Source of the DNA: Chitinophagaceae bacterium
GTDB lineage: Bacteria; Bacteroidota; Bacteroidia; Chitinophagales; Chitinophagaceae
Length of the DNA: 5,199 nt
Direction of reading: 5' to 3'
Assembly: GCA_025455245.1 (NCBI GenBank)
Contig: JALOMX010000183.1
Coordinates: forward strand, 1 to 5,199
The notes under the pieces were generated by a model that saw only the letters and a list, made by a program, of their open reading frames with translations, had not been told where the DNA came from and searched no databases. A program made the position numbers and the translations under genes. Positions 1 to 5,199 of the stretch are shown in pieces. The first letter of the stretch is position 1, and every line of letters starts with the position of its first letter.

Positions 1-34
1 AGTGTTCAATTAAGTAGGTAGTGTTCAATTAAGT
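1..34. repeat. Tandem 15-bp direct repeat at window edge, possible mobile-element end
   Basis: The 15-mer AGTGTTCAATTAAGT occurs exactly twice, at 1-15 and 20-34, giving a 19-bp period with differing 4-bp spacers (AGGT, then GTGT). The second copy runs on into GTGTCAAC. From memory, this wording resembles the outer ends of mutator-type (IS256-like) insertion sequences in Bacteroidota, but no transposase or opposite end is visible here. The repeat starts at base 1, so more copies or the element itself may lie to the left. The repeat is directly seen; the mobile-element reading is a weak inference. Confidence 0.5.
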
Positions 35-291
35 GTGTCAACGGTTAAAAATCTATCCTTAAAATAATAAGTCAAATCCTTCTATTGGATGCCCATGCAA
101 AAATGGTTCCGGTTCAATTAGCTGAAGCATATAAAAGAAGGTGTCAATTTTCCGGCAAGCCAACCTGAATACCACGTTGTCACCCAATTAAATCAGTTCT
201 ATTGATATCCTGTTTACGAAACAAATTTATTCTTCAAGGGAACGTGATTCCCCCATTCAACCAATCCCTAAACCGCCTACATTTACATCCT
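35..291 (+). other. Gene-free leader region upstream of the amidase
   Basis: No coding region is convincing here. The amidase frame stays open back to a TTG at 202, but the 30 extra residues carry no recognisable signal and would bury the export signal that starts at the ATG at 292. A perfect 5-bp stem with a 5-nt loop (GGGAA, CGTGA, TTCCC) lies at 238-252, about 40 nt before the ATG; it has no T-run and may be chance. No Shine-Dalgarno sequence precedes 292, as is usual in Bacteroidota. A TAnnTTT-like octamer at 278-285 is too close to the start to be a convincing promoter. Confidence 0.4.
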
Positions 292-1923
292 ATGAAACGT
301 CGTTCATTTATACAGAATACCACCGCAGCGGGTTTTTCGCTTACAGCAGTGGCCGCCTTGCCGGCATGTAATTCCGGGCAGGATTCTTCCGGTAATAAAG
401 AAACACCTGACAACTTTAAGGATGATTTTGAATTTGCCGAAGCTACCATTGGCGATCTTCAGGAGCGCATGGCAGGAGGAAAACTAACGGCAGAGGCTTT
501 GACGCAGGCTTATCTTGATCGGATTGCGGCTATCGACAAAGCCGGCCCGAAACTCAACTCGGTAATCGAACTGAACCCAGATGCACTTTCTATTGCCAGG
601 CAAATGGATAATGAACGTAAGGCGGGCAAGGTCCGGGGACCGATGCACGGCATACCTGTGCTGATAAAAGACAACATTGATACAGCCGATAAAATGCAGA
701 CAACTGCCGGCACACTTGCGCTCGAAGGCAATATGGCCAAGCAGGATGCTTTTATTGTCGAAAAACTGCGTCAAGCCGGCGCCGTACTGCTTGGTAAAAC
801 AAACCTGAGTGAGTGGGCTAATTTCCGCAGTACGGCAAGTTGTTCAGGATGGAGCAGCCGCGGCGGGCAAACCAAAATGCCCTATGTCCTTACGCACAAT
901 CCCTGCGGAAGCAGCAGCGGCACAGGAACAGCTGTAGCGGCAAACCTTTGTGTGGCAGGTATTGGTACCGAAACGGATGGTAGTATTACCTGCCCTGCCT
1001 CGGTAAACGCATTGGTTGGTATTAAGCCAACCGTGGGGCTTTGGAGCCGCAGCGGAATTATCCCAATATCGGCCACGCAGGATACGGCGGGACCCATGGC
1101 AAGAACGGTTAAGGATGCGGCCATACTTCTTGGCATTTGTACAGGAAACGACTCCCGTGATCCCATTACCAATGAAAGCAACGGGAAAGCATTGACGGAC
1201 TATGCCGCAGGTCTTGACGGAAAGGGCTTGCAGGGCAAAAGGATTGGCGTAGACCTGAAAAGGCGCAGCAAACATCATCAACTGAATTTTTTGCTTGACA
1301 AGGCCCTGGAAAAAATAAAGGAGCTTGGAGCAGAAATAGTGGAAGTTGAATATGTGGAGGCTATTGAAAAACTGGGTGACTATGAATTAAAGATCCTTCA
1401 ATATGAATTTAAAGATGGGGTAAACAAATACCTTTCAATGGCCAATGCCAAAGTAAAGAACCTTACTGAGGTTATTGCTTTCAACAAAACCAATGAAGAC
1501 AAGGCCATGCCCTTTTTTAAACAGGAGCAATTGGAAAACTGCGAGAAAACCGATGGATTGGAAGCTGCTGCCTATAAAGAAGCGCTGGAAAAGGGAAGGG
1601 ATGCAAGCCGGAAGATATTGACCGGGGTGATGGAGAAGGATAACCTTGATGCATTAGCCGGAATAACGATGGGCCCGGCCTGTGCCATCGATATGCTTTA
1701 TGGCGACCGGTACAGCAACGATTTTCTGACGCAACCTGCAGCTATGGCAGGCTATCCGCACATCAGTTTGCCAATGGGACAAATGTTTGCATTGCCTGTG
1801 GGGCTTTCTTTGTTTGGTGTGCCATATACCGAGGCTAAGTTGATTCAAATGGCTTATGCGTTTGAACAGGCGACGAGCCATAGACAAGTCCCTCCATTTT
1901 TTCCTGTTTTACCGGATCAGTAA
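292..1923 (+). CDS. Exported amidase-signature (AS) family amidase, peptide-amidase-like
   Basis: This is a 543-residue amide hydrolase of the amidase-signature superfamily, which cleaves carboxamide or peptide-amide C-N bonds with a Ser-cisSer-Lys triad. The triad is visible: Lys126 in GIPVLIKDNID, Ser207 in NPCGSSSGTG, and the probable nucleophile Ser231 in GTETDGSITCPAS. The 24-residue gap between the serines is the family norm. The CGSSSG and ETDGS wording, and the stretch GWSSRGGQ ahead of it, fit the branch holding Stenotrophomonas peptide amidase and plant amidases better than GatA. The C-terminal LPVGLSLFG...AYAFEQAT block is also typical, so the enzyme is full length. The ATG at 292 is chosen because it begins KRRSFIQ, a twin-arginine-like motif, then a hydrophobic stretch and LPAC (Cys26), a lipobox with an unusual Pro. 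It is therefore probably a Tat-exported lipoprotein. The true substrate is unknown. It is not a GatA subunit: no gatB or gatC is nearby and it is exported. The next gene starts 121 bp downstream. Confidence 0.93.
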   Translation: MKRRSFIQNTTAAGFSLTAVAALPACNSGQDSSGNKETPDNFKDDFEFAEATIGDLQERMAGGKLTAEALTQAYLDRIAAIDKAGPKLNSVIELNPDALSIARQMDNERKAGKVRGPMHGIPVLIKDNIDTADKMQTTAGTLALEGNMAKQDAFIVEKLRQAGAVLLGKTNLSEWANFRSTASCSGWSSRGGQTKMPYVLTHNPCGSSSGTGTAVAANLCVAGIGTETDGSITCPASVNALVGIKPTVGLWSRSGIIPISATQDTAGPMARTVKDAAILLGICTGNDSRDPITNESNGKALTDYAAGLDGKGLQGKRIGVDLKRRSKHHQLNFLLDKALEKIKELGAEIVEVEYVEAIEKLGDYELKILQYEFKDGVNKYLSMANAKVKNLTEVIAFNKTNEDKAMPFFKQEQLENCEKTDGLEAAAYKEALEKGRDASRKILTGVMEKDNLDALAGITMGPACAIDMLYGDRYSNDFLTQPAAMAGYPHISLPMGQMFALPVGLSLFGVPYTEAKLIQMAYAFEQATSHRQVPPFFPVLPDQ

Positions 1924-2004
1924 AGTTGTGTCGGGAATACCGGAATTTGTTGAATAGACCTTGGTATACCTGAGATCGTATTAGGAAAAAGGCTCATTTT
2001 TTCG

Positions 2005-2012
2005 TAACTTTA
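2005..2012 (+). promoter_or_regulatory. Candidate Bacteroidota-type -7 box for the barrel lipoprotein
   Basis: TAACTTTA matches the Bacteroidota -7 consensus TAnnTTTG except at the last base. TTAG at 1981-1984 could be a weak -33 element (consensus TTTG) with a 20-bp spacer. This would place transcription start some 25 nt before the ATG at 2045. The match is imperfect and AT-rich DNA gives such hits by chance. Confidence 0.3.
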
Positions 2013-2044
2013 ATAAGTGAATAAAATCAGATTCACACTAGGTT

Positions 2045-2812
2045 ATGAAAAACTTAATACAGGTATTACTATACTTTTCGATGCCTGTGTTTATTCTGCA
2101 GGCATGTAATCCGGTGCTCTATTCCAATGTTGGCCAAAACGTTCCGATGCTAAAATCAAAGGGCGATTTTGCCGGTTCTTTAGGTTATGCCATAAGCGTA
2201 GGTGATAACCCTACTGATGGTGAAGGTCTATCCTTGCAGGCAGCATATGCTTTTTCTGAAAAATGGGGAGGAATACTGACTTTTTATACTATGAGTAATA
2301 TGGGCGCCCCCGAACAGGATGAATGGAAATCGAATGGGAATTACCTGGAACTGGGGGGAGGCAGATATGGTGTTTTAAAAAATGGCAAATGGGCATGGGA
2401 AATTTATGGCGGGTTGGGCTATTACGATATCAATAACAAACAGGAAATGAATTATTGTAATGTTACCATCGCCAAGCCCTTTCTCCAACCGTCTTTTGGA
2501 TTTACTTCAAGGTACTTTGATGCGGCGATAACCCCAAGGGTAGGTTACTTACTGTATGCATCAAAGGATTATTCTCGTTTATCCGAAACACCCCATTACC
2601 AAATTGAACAATATTTTAAAGATAATAACCAGAAATTCGTTTTTGAGCCCGGCATTACCTTAAGAGGCGGCTTTGAACAAGTTAAGCTTCAATTGCAATA
2701 TAACTTCAGTACGTTCAATGTTCACTATGATGACTTTTATCCTGTAAATGATTATTTCGGTTCTGTAAGCCTGTTTTTCATGATTTCCGACAGGCATAAG
2801 TCGAAGAAATAA
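2045..2812 (+). CDS. Predicted outer-membrane beta-barrel-like lipoprotein, function unknown
   Basis: This 255-residue protein starts with a lipoprotein signal peptide: Met-Lys-Asn, a hydrophobic core, then the lipobox LQAC with the acylated Cys at 21. The mature part is rich in Gly and aromatic residues in alternating amphipathic stretches, such as YLELGGGRYGVL, WAWEIYGGLGYYDI, FVFEPGITLRGGF and VKLQLQYNFS. That is the look of a small transmembrane beta-barrel. The last strand-like segment, SVSLFFMI, is followed by a charged tail (DRHKSKK) instead of ending in the terminal aromatic typical of barrel proteins. The N-terminal wording (CNPVLYSN, NVPMLKSKGDF, then SLQAAYAFSEKWGGI) resembles, from memory, a family of uncharacterised Bacteroidota proteins with the layout Cys-x-Pro...NVP-L-x-x-KG...AAYA. 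The ATG at 2045 is supported by the signal peptide; there is no Shine-Dalgarno. It may have its own promoter (2005-2012) and is convergent with the TPR gene. No enzymatic or transport role can be assigned. Confidence 0.8.
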   Translation: MKNLIQVLLYFSMPVFILQACNPVLYSNVGQNVPMLKSKGDFAGSLGYAISVGDNPTDGEGLSLQAAYAFSEKWGGILTFYTMSNMGAPEQDEWKSNGNYLELGGGRYGVLKNGKWAWEIYGGLGYYDINNKQEMNYCNVTIAKPFLQPSFGFTSRYFDAAITPRVGYLLYASKDYSRLSETPHYQIEQYFKDNNQKFVFEPGITLRGGFEQVKLQLQYNFSTFNVHYDDFYPVNDYFGSVSLFFMISDRHKSKK

Positions 2813-2929
2813 GTTGCACAGGTATTGAAAGTAAAGATGGTTATCTTTCCTCTTGCACGGTACTTGCCTTTACCAGACAGCAAGTTGCCTTCTGTCATAT
2901 TTATCCTGGCCTCATCCTGTTTTTTTGCA
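2813..2929. other. Convergent intergenic spacer without a clear terminator
   Basis: The spacer lies between the stop of the barrel gene and the repeat array at the end of the TPR gene. It contains an AT-rich hairpin, AAAGAT-GGTT-ATCTTT (2833-2848), and a 5-bp stem, GACAG (2876-2880) with CTGTC (2892-2896). Neither is followed by a T-run on either strand, so I do not call them terminators. A run of seven T residues occurs at 2920-2926 on the plus strand, without a strong stem before it. Open frames across this spacer give no recognisable protein. Confidence 0.35.
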
Positions 2930-2978
2930 AACTGCCAACTGCCGACTGCCAACTGTCAACTGCGAACTGCAAACTGCC
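2930..2978. repeat. Seven-unit 7-bp tandem repeat (consensus AACTGCC)
   Basis: Seven consecutive heptamers fill 49 bp without a gap: AACTGCC, AACTGCC, GACTGCC, AACTGTC, AACTGCG, AACTGCA, AACTGCC. The ACTG core is invariant and variation is confined to the other three positions, so the array looks old rather than freshly expanded. It ends two bases from the stop codon of the minus-strand TPR gene and would be transcribed as the start of its 3' untranslated region, reading GGCAGTT repeats. No function is known to me; similar repeats are, from memory, common between genes in Bacteroidota. Confidence 0.9.
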
Positions 2979-2980
2979 CC

Positions 2981-3715
2981 TTACCCTTTCTTCACCGGAG
3001 GCTTTGCAGGGGTAGCAGGCTTTGCAGGGGCGGCCGGTTTGTTGAGTTCCTCAAGGTTTTGTTTGGCAATGACAAACTGGGGAAAAACGTTTACGGCCTT
3101 CTGATACCATTCTTTGGCGAGTGCATTGTCTTTTTCCTTGTATGCAATGGCCCCCATCATGTTCATGGCGGCAGCAAGCACGGGAACGTCTTCGCCATAT
3201 CCCTCGCCTATGTCAAGGCGAACCATTTGCTCTTTGGCCTGTGCGCTGTCGGCAATCACTTTTTGCAGACTTTGCTTGCATTCAAGGTTGCGTTCGAGTA
3301 AAAACTGTTTGGTGGCAAGCTGATACTGATTGTAAGGCGAAGGCGATACTTCAATCAGTTTTTCATACCATTCCAGGCTTTTTTTCACTTCACCGGCGCG
3401 GCCGCTGATATCGGCAAGTAAAGTCAGGGCGGTGGCATTTTTGGGGTCTTTTTCGTTGATTTCACCTGCGAGTTTGTAAGCCCCGCCAAGGTTGTTCATA
3501 TTGTAGTAGATCAATGCAAGCGTATCGTTGAAGTTGGCCGCCCCCCCATGATGCAGGTAAGCCCCAACGGCATAAGCGGCACTTCCAAGATCGTTGTAGT
3601 TTAAAGCACGGCGATACAAAGACAGGTATTCGTTTTGTTTGGTGGTATCGGCTTTTTGAGCAGATGCGAGAATAGTGCCAAAGAGTGCAATTACTAAAAA
3701 AATACGTTGTTTCAT
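2981..3715 (-). CDS. Secreted TPR-like protein with Pro/Ala/Lys tail
   Basis: This 244-residue protein has a Sec signal peptide (MKQR, hydrophobic core, cleavage predicted after LASA at residue 19) and no lipobox, so it is probably periplasmic. The body is alpha-helical. Two segments read as tetratricopeptide repeats: about 93-126 (ATALTLLADISGRAG then SLEWYEKLIEVSPSP) and about 180-213 (AAAMNMMGAIAYKEKD then AKEWYQKAVNVFPQF). The segment around 31-90 is probably a diverged helical repeat. TPR proteins usually act as scaffolds; no partner can be named here. The last 20 residues (225-244) are low complexity, Pro-Ala-Lys in short PAKP repeats, ending PVKKG, likely disordered. The ATG at 3713-3715 is well supported by the signal peptide. 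The stop abuts a heptamer repeat array. The gene is 299 bp downstream of the ABC exporter on the same strand, too far to assume one operon. Confidence 0.85.
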   Translation of the reverse strand: MKQRIFLVIALFGTILASAQKADTTKQNEYLSLYRRALNYNDLGSAAYAVGAYLHHGGAANFNDTLALIYYNMNNLGGAYKLAGEINEKDPKNATALTLLADISGRAGEVKKSLEWYEKLIEVSPSPYNQYQLATKQFLLERNLECKQSLQKVIADSAQAKEQMVRLDIGEGYGEDVPVLAAAMNMMGAIAYKEKDNALAKEWYQKAVNVFPQFVIAKQNLEELNKPAAPAKPATPAKPPVKKG

Positions 3716-3830
3716 GGTTGCAGTTTACTTTTTTGGTAAGGCGAATATGGGAATTTTTTCGTTTACAGCCGTCTGTTTATAATCCGATCGTAGGGATTTA
3801 TGATTAAAATGTAAGTTTTTGGAGTCGGAA
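3716..3830. other. Upstream region of the TPR gene, non-repetitive part
   Basis: This AT-rich stretch has no open frame worth reporting. It includes the untranslated leader of the TPR gene if the candidate promoter at 3806-3837 is real. A small TTAC...GTAA inverted repeat lies near 3725-3739, too short to call. Nothing else is recognised. Confidence 0.35.
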
Positions 3831-3837
3831 AGTCAAT
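3806..3837 (-). promoter_or_regulatory. Candidate promoter of the TPR gene, overlapping the 8-bp repeat
   Basis: Read on the minus strand, ATTG (from 3837 to 3834) is followed after 20 bp by TACATTTT (3813 to 3806). These match the Bacteroidota -33 TTTG and -7 TAnnTTTG boxes at three of four and five of six defined positions. The leader would be roughly 80-90 nt. The -33 part falls within the first unit of the 8-bp repeat array. The match is imperfect and could be chance in AT-rich DNA. Confidence 0.22.
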
Positions 3838-3854
3838 GGGTCAATGAGTCAATA
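3831..3854. repeat. Three-unit 8-bp tandem repeat (consensus AGTCAATG)
   Basis: Three consecutive octamers are AGTCAATG, GGTCAATG and AGTCAATA, sharing the GTCAAT core. The array leads through AGGGAATT and GGTTAATT, which look like decayed or transitional units, into the 17-bp array that begins at 3864. On the minus strand the units read CATTGACT. Confidence 0.8.
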
Positions 3855-3863
3855 AGGGAATTG

Positions 3864-3931
3864 GTTAATTGAGGGAATAAGTTAAATGAGGTAATTAGTT
3901 AACTGAGGGATTAAGTTAAATTCCTGAAACC
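3864..3931. repeat. 17-bp tandem repeat, three clear units and one decayed unit
   Basis: The units are GTTAATTGAGGGAATAA (3864-3880), GTTAAATGAGGTAATTA (3881-3897) and GTTAACTGAGGGATTAA (3898-3914), all exactly 17 bp. A fourth, decayed copy begins GTTAAAT at 3915. GTTAA and TGAGG are kept in all three clear units. The third contains the palindrome AGTTAACT (3897-3904) and an inverted repeat TTAACT/AGTTAA with a 9-nt loop (3899-3919). The array lies between the ABC stop and the TPR start. Confidence 0.85.
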
Positions 3932-4020
3932 CGAACCTCAAACATCAAATAACAAACATCAAATAATAAATAACAAACGCGTAACCCGAATCCTCAAACC
4001 TAAAACCCCGGACCTCAAAC
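3930..4020. repeat. Dispersed 14-15-bp motif CCCGAACCTCAAAC, three copies
   Basis: The copies are CCCGAACCTCAAAC (3930-3943), CCCGAATCCTCAAAC (3985-3999, one extra T) and CCCGGACCTCAAAC (4007-4020). They frame the 14-bp tandem block at 3940-3967. The third copy overlaps the last codon and TGA stop of the ABC exporter, so on the coding strand its GTTTGAGG supplies Val-stop. A related CCTAAAACCC string sits between copies two and three. Confidence 0.8.
3940..3978. repeat. 14-bp tandem repeat AAACATCAAATAAC with partial third unit
   Basis: AAACATCAAATAAC (3940-3953) is followed directly by AAACATCAAATAAT (3954-3967), differing only in the last base, and then by AAATAACAAAC (3968-3978), which resembles the end of one unit and the start of another. 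It is nested between copies one and two of the CCCGAACCTCAAAC motif. Confidence 0.8.
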
Positions 4021-5199
4021 CTCCACCCCGTATTCAAACTGCATCTCGTTCAGCCTTTTGTACAGTCCGTCCTGCTGCATCAGATCGGCATGGGTGCCGG
4101 TTTGCACCACTTTGCCATGGTCGATCACCACGATCTGATCTGCACTGCGGATGGTACTAAGTCGGTGGGCAATCACAAAACTGGTACGGCCCTGCATCAG
4201 GTACTCCAGCGCTTCCTGTACGAGTTGTTCGCTTTCGCTGTCGAGGCTGCTTGTGGCTTCGTCGAGTATCAGGATGGCGGGGTTTTTCAGGATGGCACGG
4301 GCAATGGCAATGCGCTGACGCTGTCCGCCGCTCAGTTTGATGCCCCTTTCGCCCACAATGGTATCATAACCCTCAGGAAAGTTTTTGATAAATACATGGG
4401 CATTGGCTTTTTCGGCAGCAGCCATAATCTCTTCGTCAGTAGCGCCGGGCTTTCCATAGGTAATGTTTTCGCGGATGCTTCCGCCAAAAAGGATCACGTC
4501 CTGCGGTACATATCCGATCTGCGCGCGGAGCTGCGTCAATGGATATGCGTTGGATGGCTTTCCGTCAAATAAAATGGTGCCGCTGCCGGGTGCATAAAAC
4601 TGCAGCAGCAGGGCGGCAATAGTGCTTTTGCCCGAACCGCTTGGCCCCACCAGCGCCAACTGTTCGCCCGATCGGGCCTGCAGGCTTACGCCTTTCAGCA
4701 CCTCCACATCGGGCCGGCCCGGGTAGCTGAAATGAACCCGGTCGAACTGAACATTGCCCCGGAGCATATGGTGCGGATCGATGGTTACCGGCTCAAAGGA
4801 AACGGGCTCATGCTCCCCGCGTAATATTTCGCGCACGGCCTGTGTGGCTCCAAGGGTTTTCTGCAACTGGCTGAACATATCGGCAAAGCCTGCAAAGGTC
4901 CCGCCCACAAAAACGGAGAAGATCACAAACATGGTCAAGGCGCCGATCGTTAGCTCGCCGGTTTGTATCATATTGGCGCCCATCCACATTACAAAAGCAA
5001 TGGCCCCAAATACGCTGAAGATCATGAAGGAAATAAATGCGCCGCGGTAACGTGCATTGGTGATGGCGGTTTGCACTACGGCATAAATACTTTTTACATA
5101 ACGCCCAACTTCGTGGTGTTCACTGGTAAAAGATTTTACCACCGAAATACCCTGGAAGGTTTCCTGCACAATGGTGCCGCTGTCGGCAAGCTGATCCTG
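4015..5199 (-). CDS. ABC exporter half-transporter, MsbA/LmrA type, 5' end outside window
   Basis: The C-terminal 394 residues of a fused membrane-plus-ATPase exporter (type IV, ABCB-like) are visible. The frame runs open to the window edge, beginning QDQLADSGTIVQETFQG. This is internal to such proteins, so the GTG at 5167-5169 is not the start; about 200 residues with the first transmembrane helices are missing. Two hydrophobic segments, about residues 54-74 and 86-107 of the visible part, fit helices 5 and 6. The ATPase domain is intact: Walker A GPSGSGKST (185-193), Q-loop YVPQD, D-containing ENITYG, signature LSGGQRQR (289-296), Walker B ILILDE (309-314) followed by ATSSLD, and H-loop IAHRLSTI. 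It should act as a dimer in the inner membrane, exporting lipids, drugs or other hydrophobic compounds; the substrate cannot be read from this part. Family members that work as homodimers or heterodimers cannot be told apart here. The stop TGA lies inside a repeat motif copy. Confidence 0.95.
   Translation of the reverse strand, partial: QDQLADSGTIVQETFQGISVVKSFTSEHHEVGRYVKSIYAVVQTAITNARYRGAFISFMIFSVFGAIAFVMWMGANMIQTGELTIGALTMFVIFSVFVGGTFAGFADMFSQLQKTLGATQAVREILRGEHEPVSFEPVTIDPHHMLRGNVQFDRVHFSYPGRPDVEVLKGVSLQARSGEQLALVGPSGSGKSTIAALLLQFYAPGSGTILFDGKPSNAYPLTQLRAQIGYVPQDVILFGGSIRENITYGKPGATDEEIMAAAEKANAHVFIKNFPEGYDTIVGERGIKLSGGQRQRIAIARAILKNPAILILDEATSSLDSESEQLVQEALEYLMQGRTSFVIAHRLSTIRSADQIVVIDHGKVVQTGTHADLMQQDGLYKRLNEMQFEYGVEV

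Noticed and set aside
177..205. TTGTCA and TATTGA with a 17-bp spacer as a sigma-70 promoter of the amidase
   Set aside because: The -10 hexamer matches only half of the consensus, and Bacteroidota use a different promoter pattern.
202..291. TTG start that would lengthen the amidase by 30 residues
   Set aside because: The added residues show no domain or signal and would place the twin-arginine and lipobox signal internally; the ATG at 292 begins exactly at that signal.
1963..1970. GGTATACC 8-bp palindrome between the first two genes
   Set aside because: It is a single short palindrome without a second copy; such sites are frequent by chance.
1985..2003. A-run, GGCTCA loop and T-run as a terminator after the amidase
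   Set aside because: The stem would be almost only A-T pairs with no GC core; it is better explained as AT-rich promoter DNA ahead of the next gene.
2752..2952. Minus-strand 66-codon frame starting inside the heptamer array
   Set aside because: Its start lies in repeat DNA, it overlaps the end of the barrel gene and it shows no protein-like pattern.
2825..3301. Plus-strand open frame of 158 codons with Cys/Asn/Gln-rich repeats
   Set aside because: It is antisense to the TPR gene, and its repeated residues come only from the 7-bp DNA repeat read in frame; it has no recognisable domain.
3831..4020. Repeat-rich stretch as a CRISPR array
   Set aside because: Units are 8-17 bp, adjacent and degenerate, without unique spacers of constant length, and no cas genes are present.
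4090..4572. Plus-strand 160-codon frame opposite the ABC ATPase domain
   Set aside because: It is antisense to a strongly conserved ATPase domain; long antisense frames are common opposite such genes.

Overview
The window looks like chromosomal DNA from a member of the Bacteroidota, perhaps a Chitinophagaceae-type genome. The evidence is two lipobox-bearing exported proteins, one of them of a barrel type I associate with this phylum; start codons without Shine-Dalgarno sequences; weak matches to the TAnnTTTG promoter box; and intergenic DNA full of short degenerate tandem repeats. This placement is inference; no marker gene is present.

Layout. Bases 1-291 hold no gene. They open at the very edge with a duplicated 15-bp sequence, possibly the end of a mobile element lying outside the window. 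Bases 292-1923 (+) encode an amidase-signature enzyme of the peptide-amidase-like branch, with a twin-arginine-type signal and a lipobox-like Cys. Bases 2045-2812 (+) encode a small outer-membrane beta-barrel-like lipoprotein. Bases 2813-2980 separate two convergent genes and end in a seven-unit 7-bp repeat array that almost touches the stop codon of the next gene. Bases 2981-3715 (-) encode a secreted TPR-like protein with a Pro/Ala/Lys tail. Bases 3716-4014 hold no gene but contain several neighbouring tandem-repeat blocks (8-bp, 17-bp and 14-bp periods and a dispersed 14-15-bp motif), the last of which runs into the stop codon of the ABC gene. Bases 4015-5199 (-) encode the C-terminal two thirds of an MsbA/LmrA-type ABC exporter, cut by the window edge.

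The four genes do not form an obvious pathway. Three act at or outside the inner membrane (export, periplasm, outer membrane), but spacing and orientation suggest separate transcription units. The genes are ordinary. The least explained part is the intergenic repeat DNA, where unrelated repeat families sit directly at the 3' ends of the two minus-strand genes. I see no CRISPR array, tRNA, rRNA, complete insertion sequence or clear defence system.
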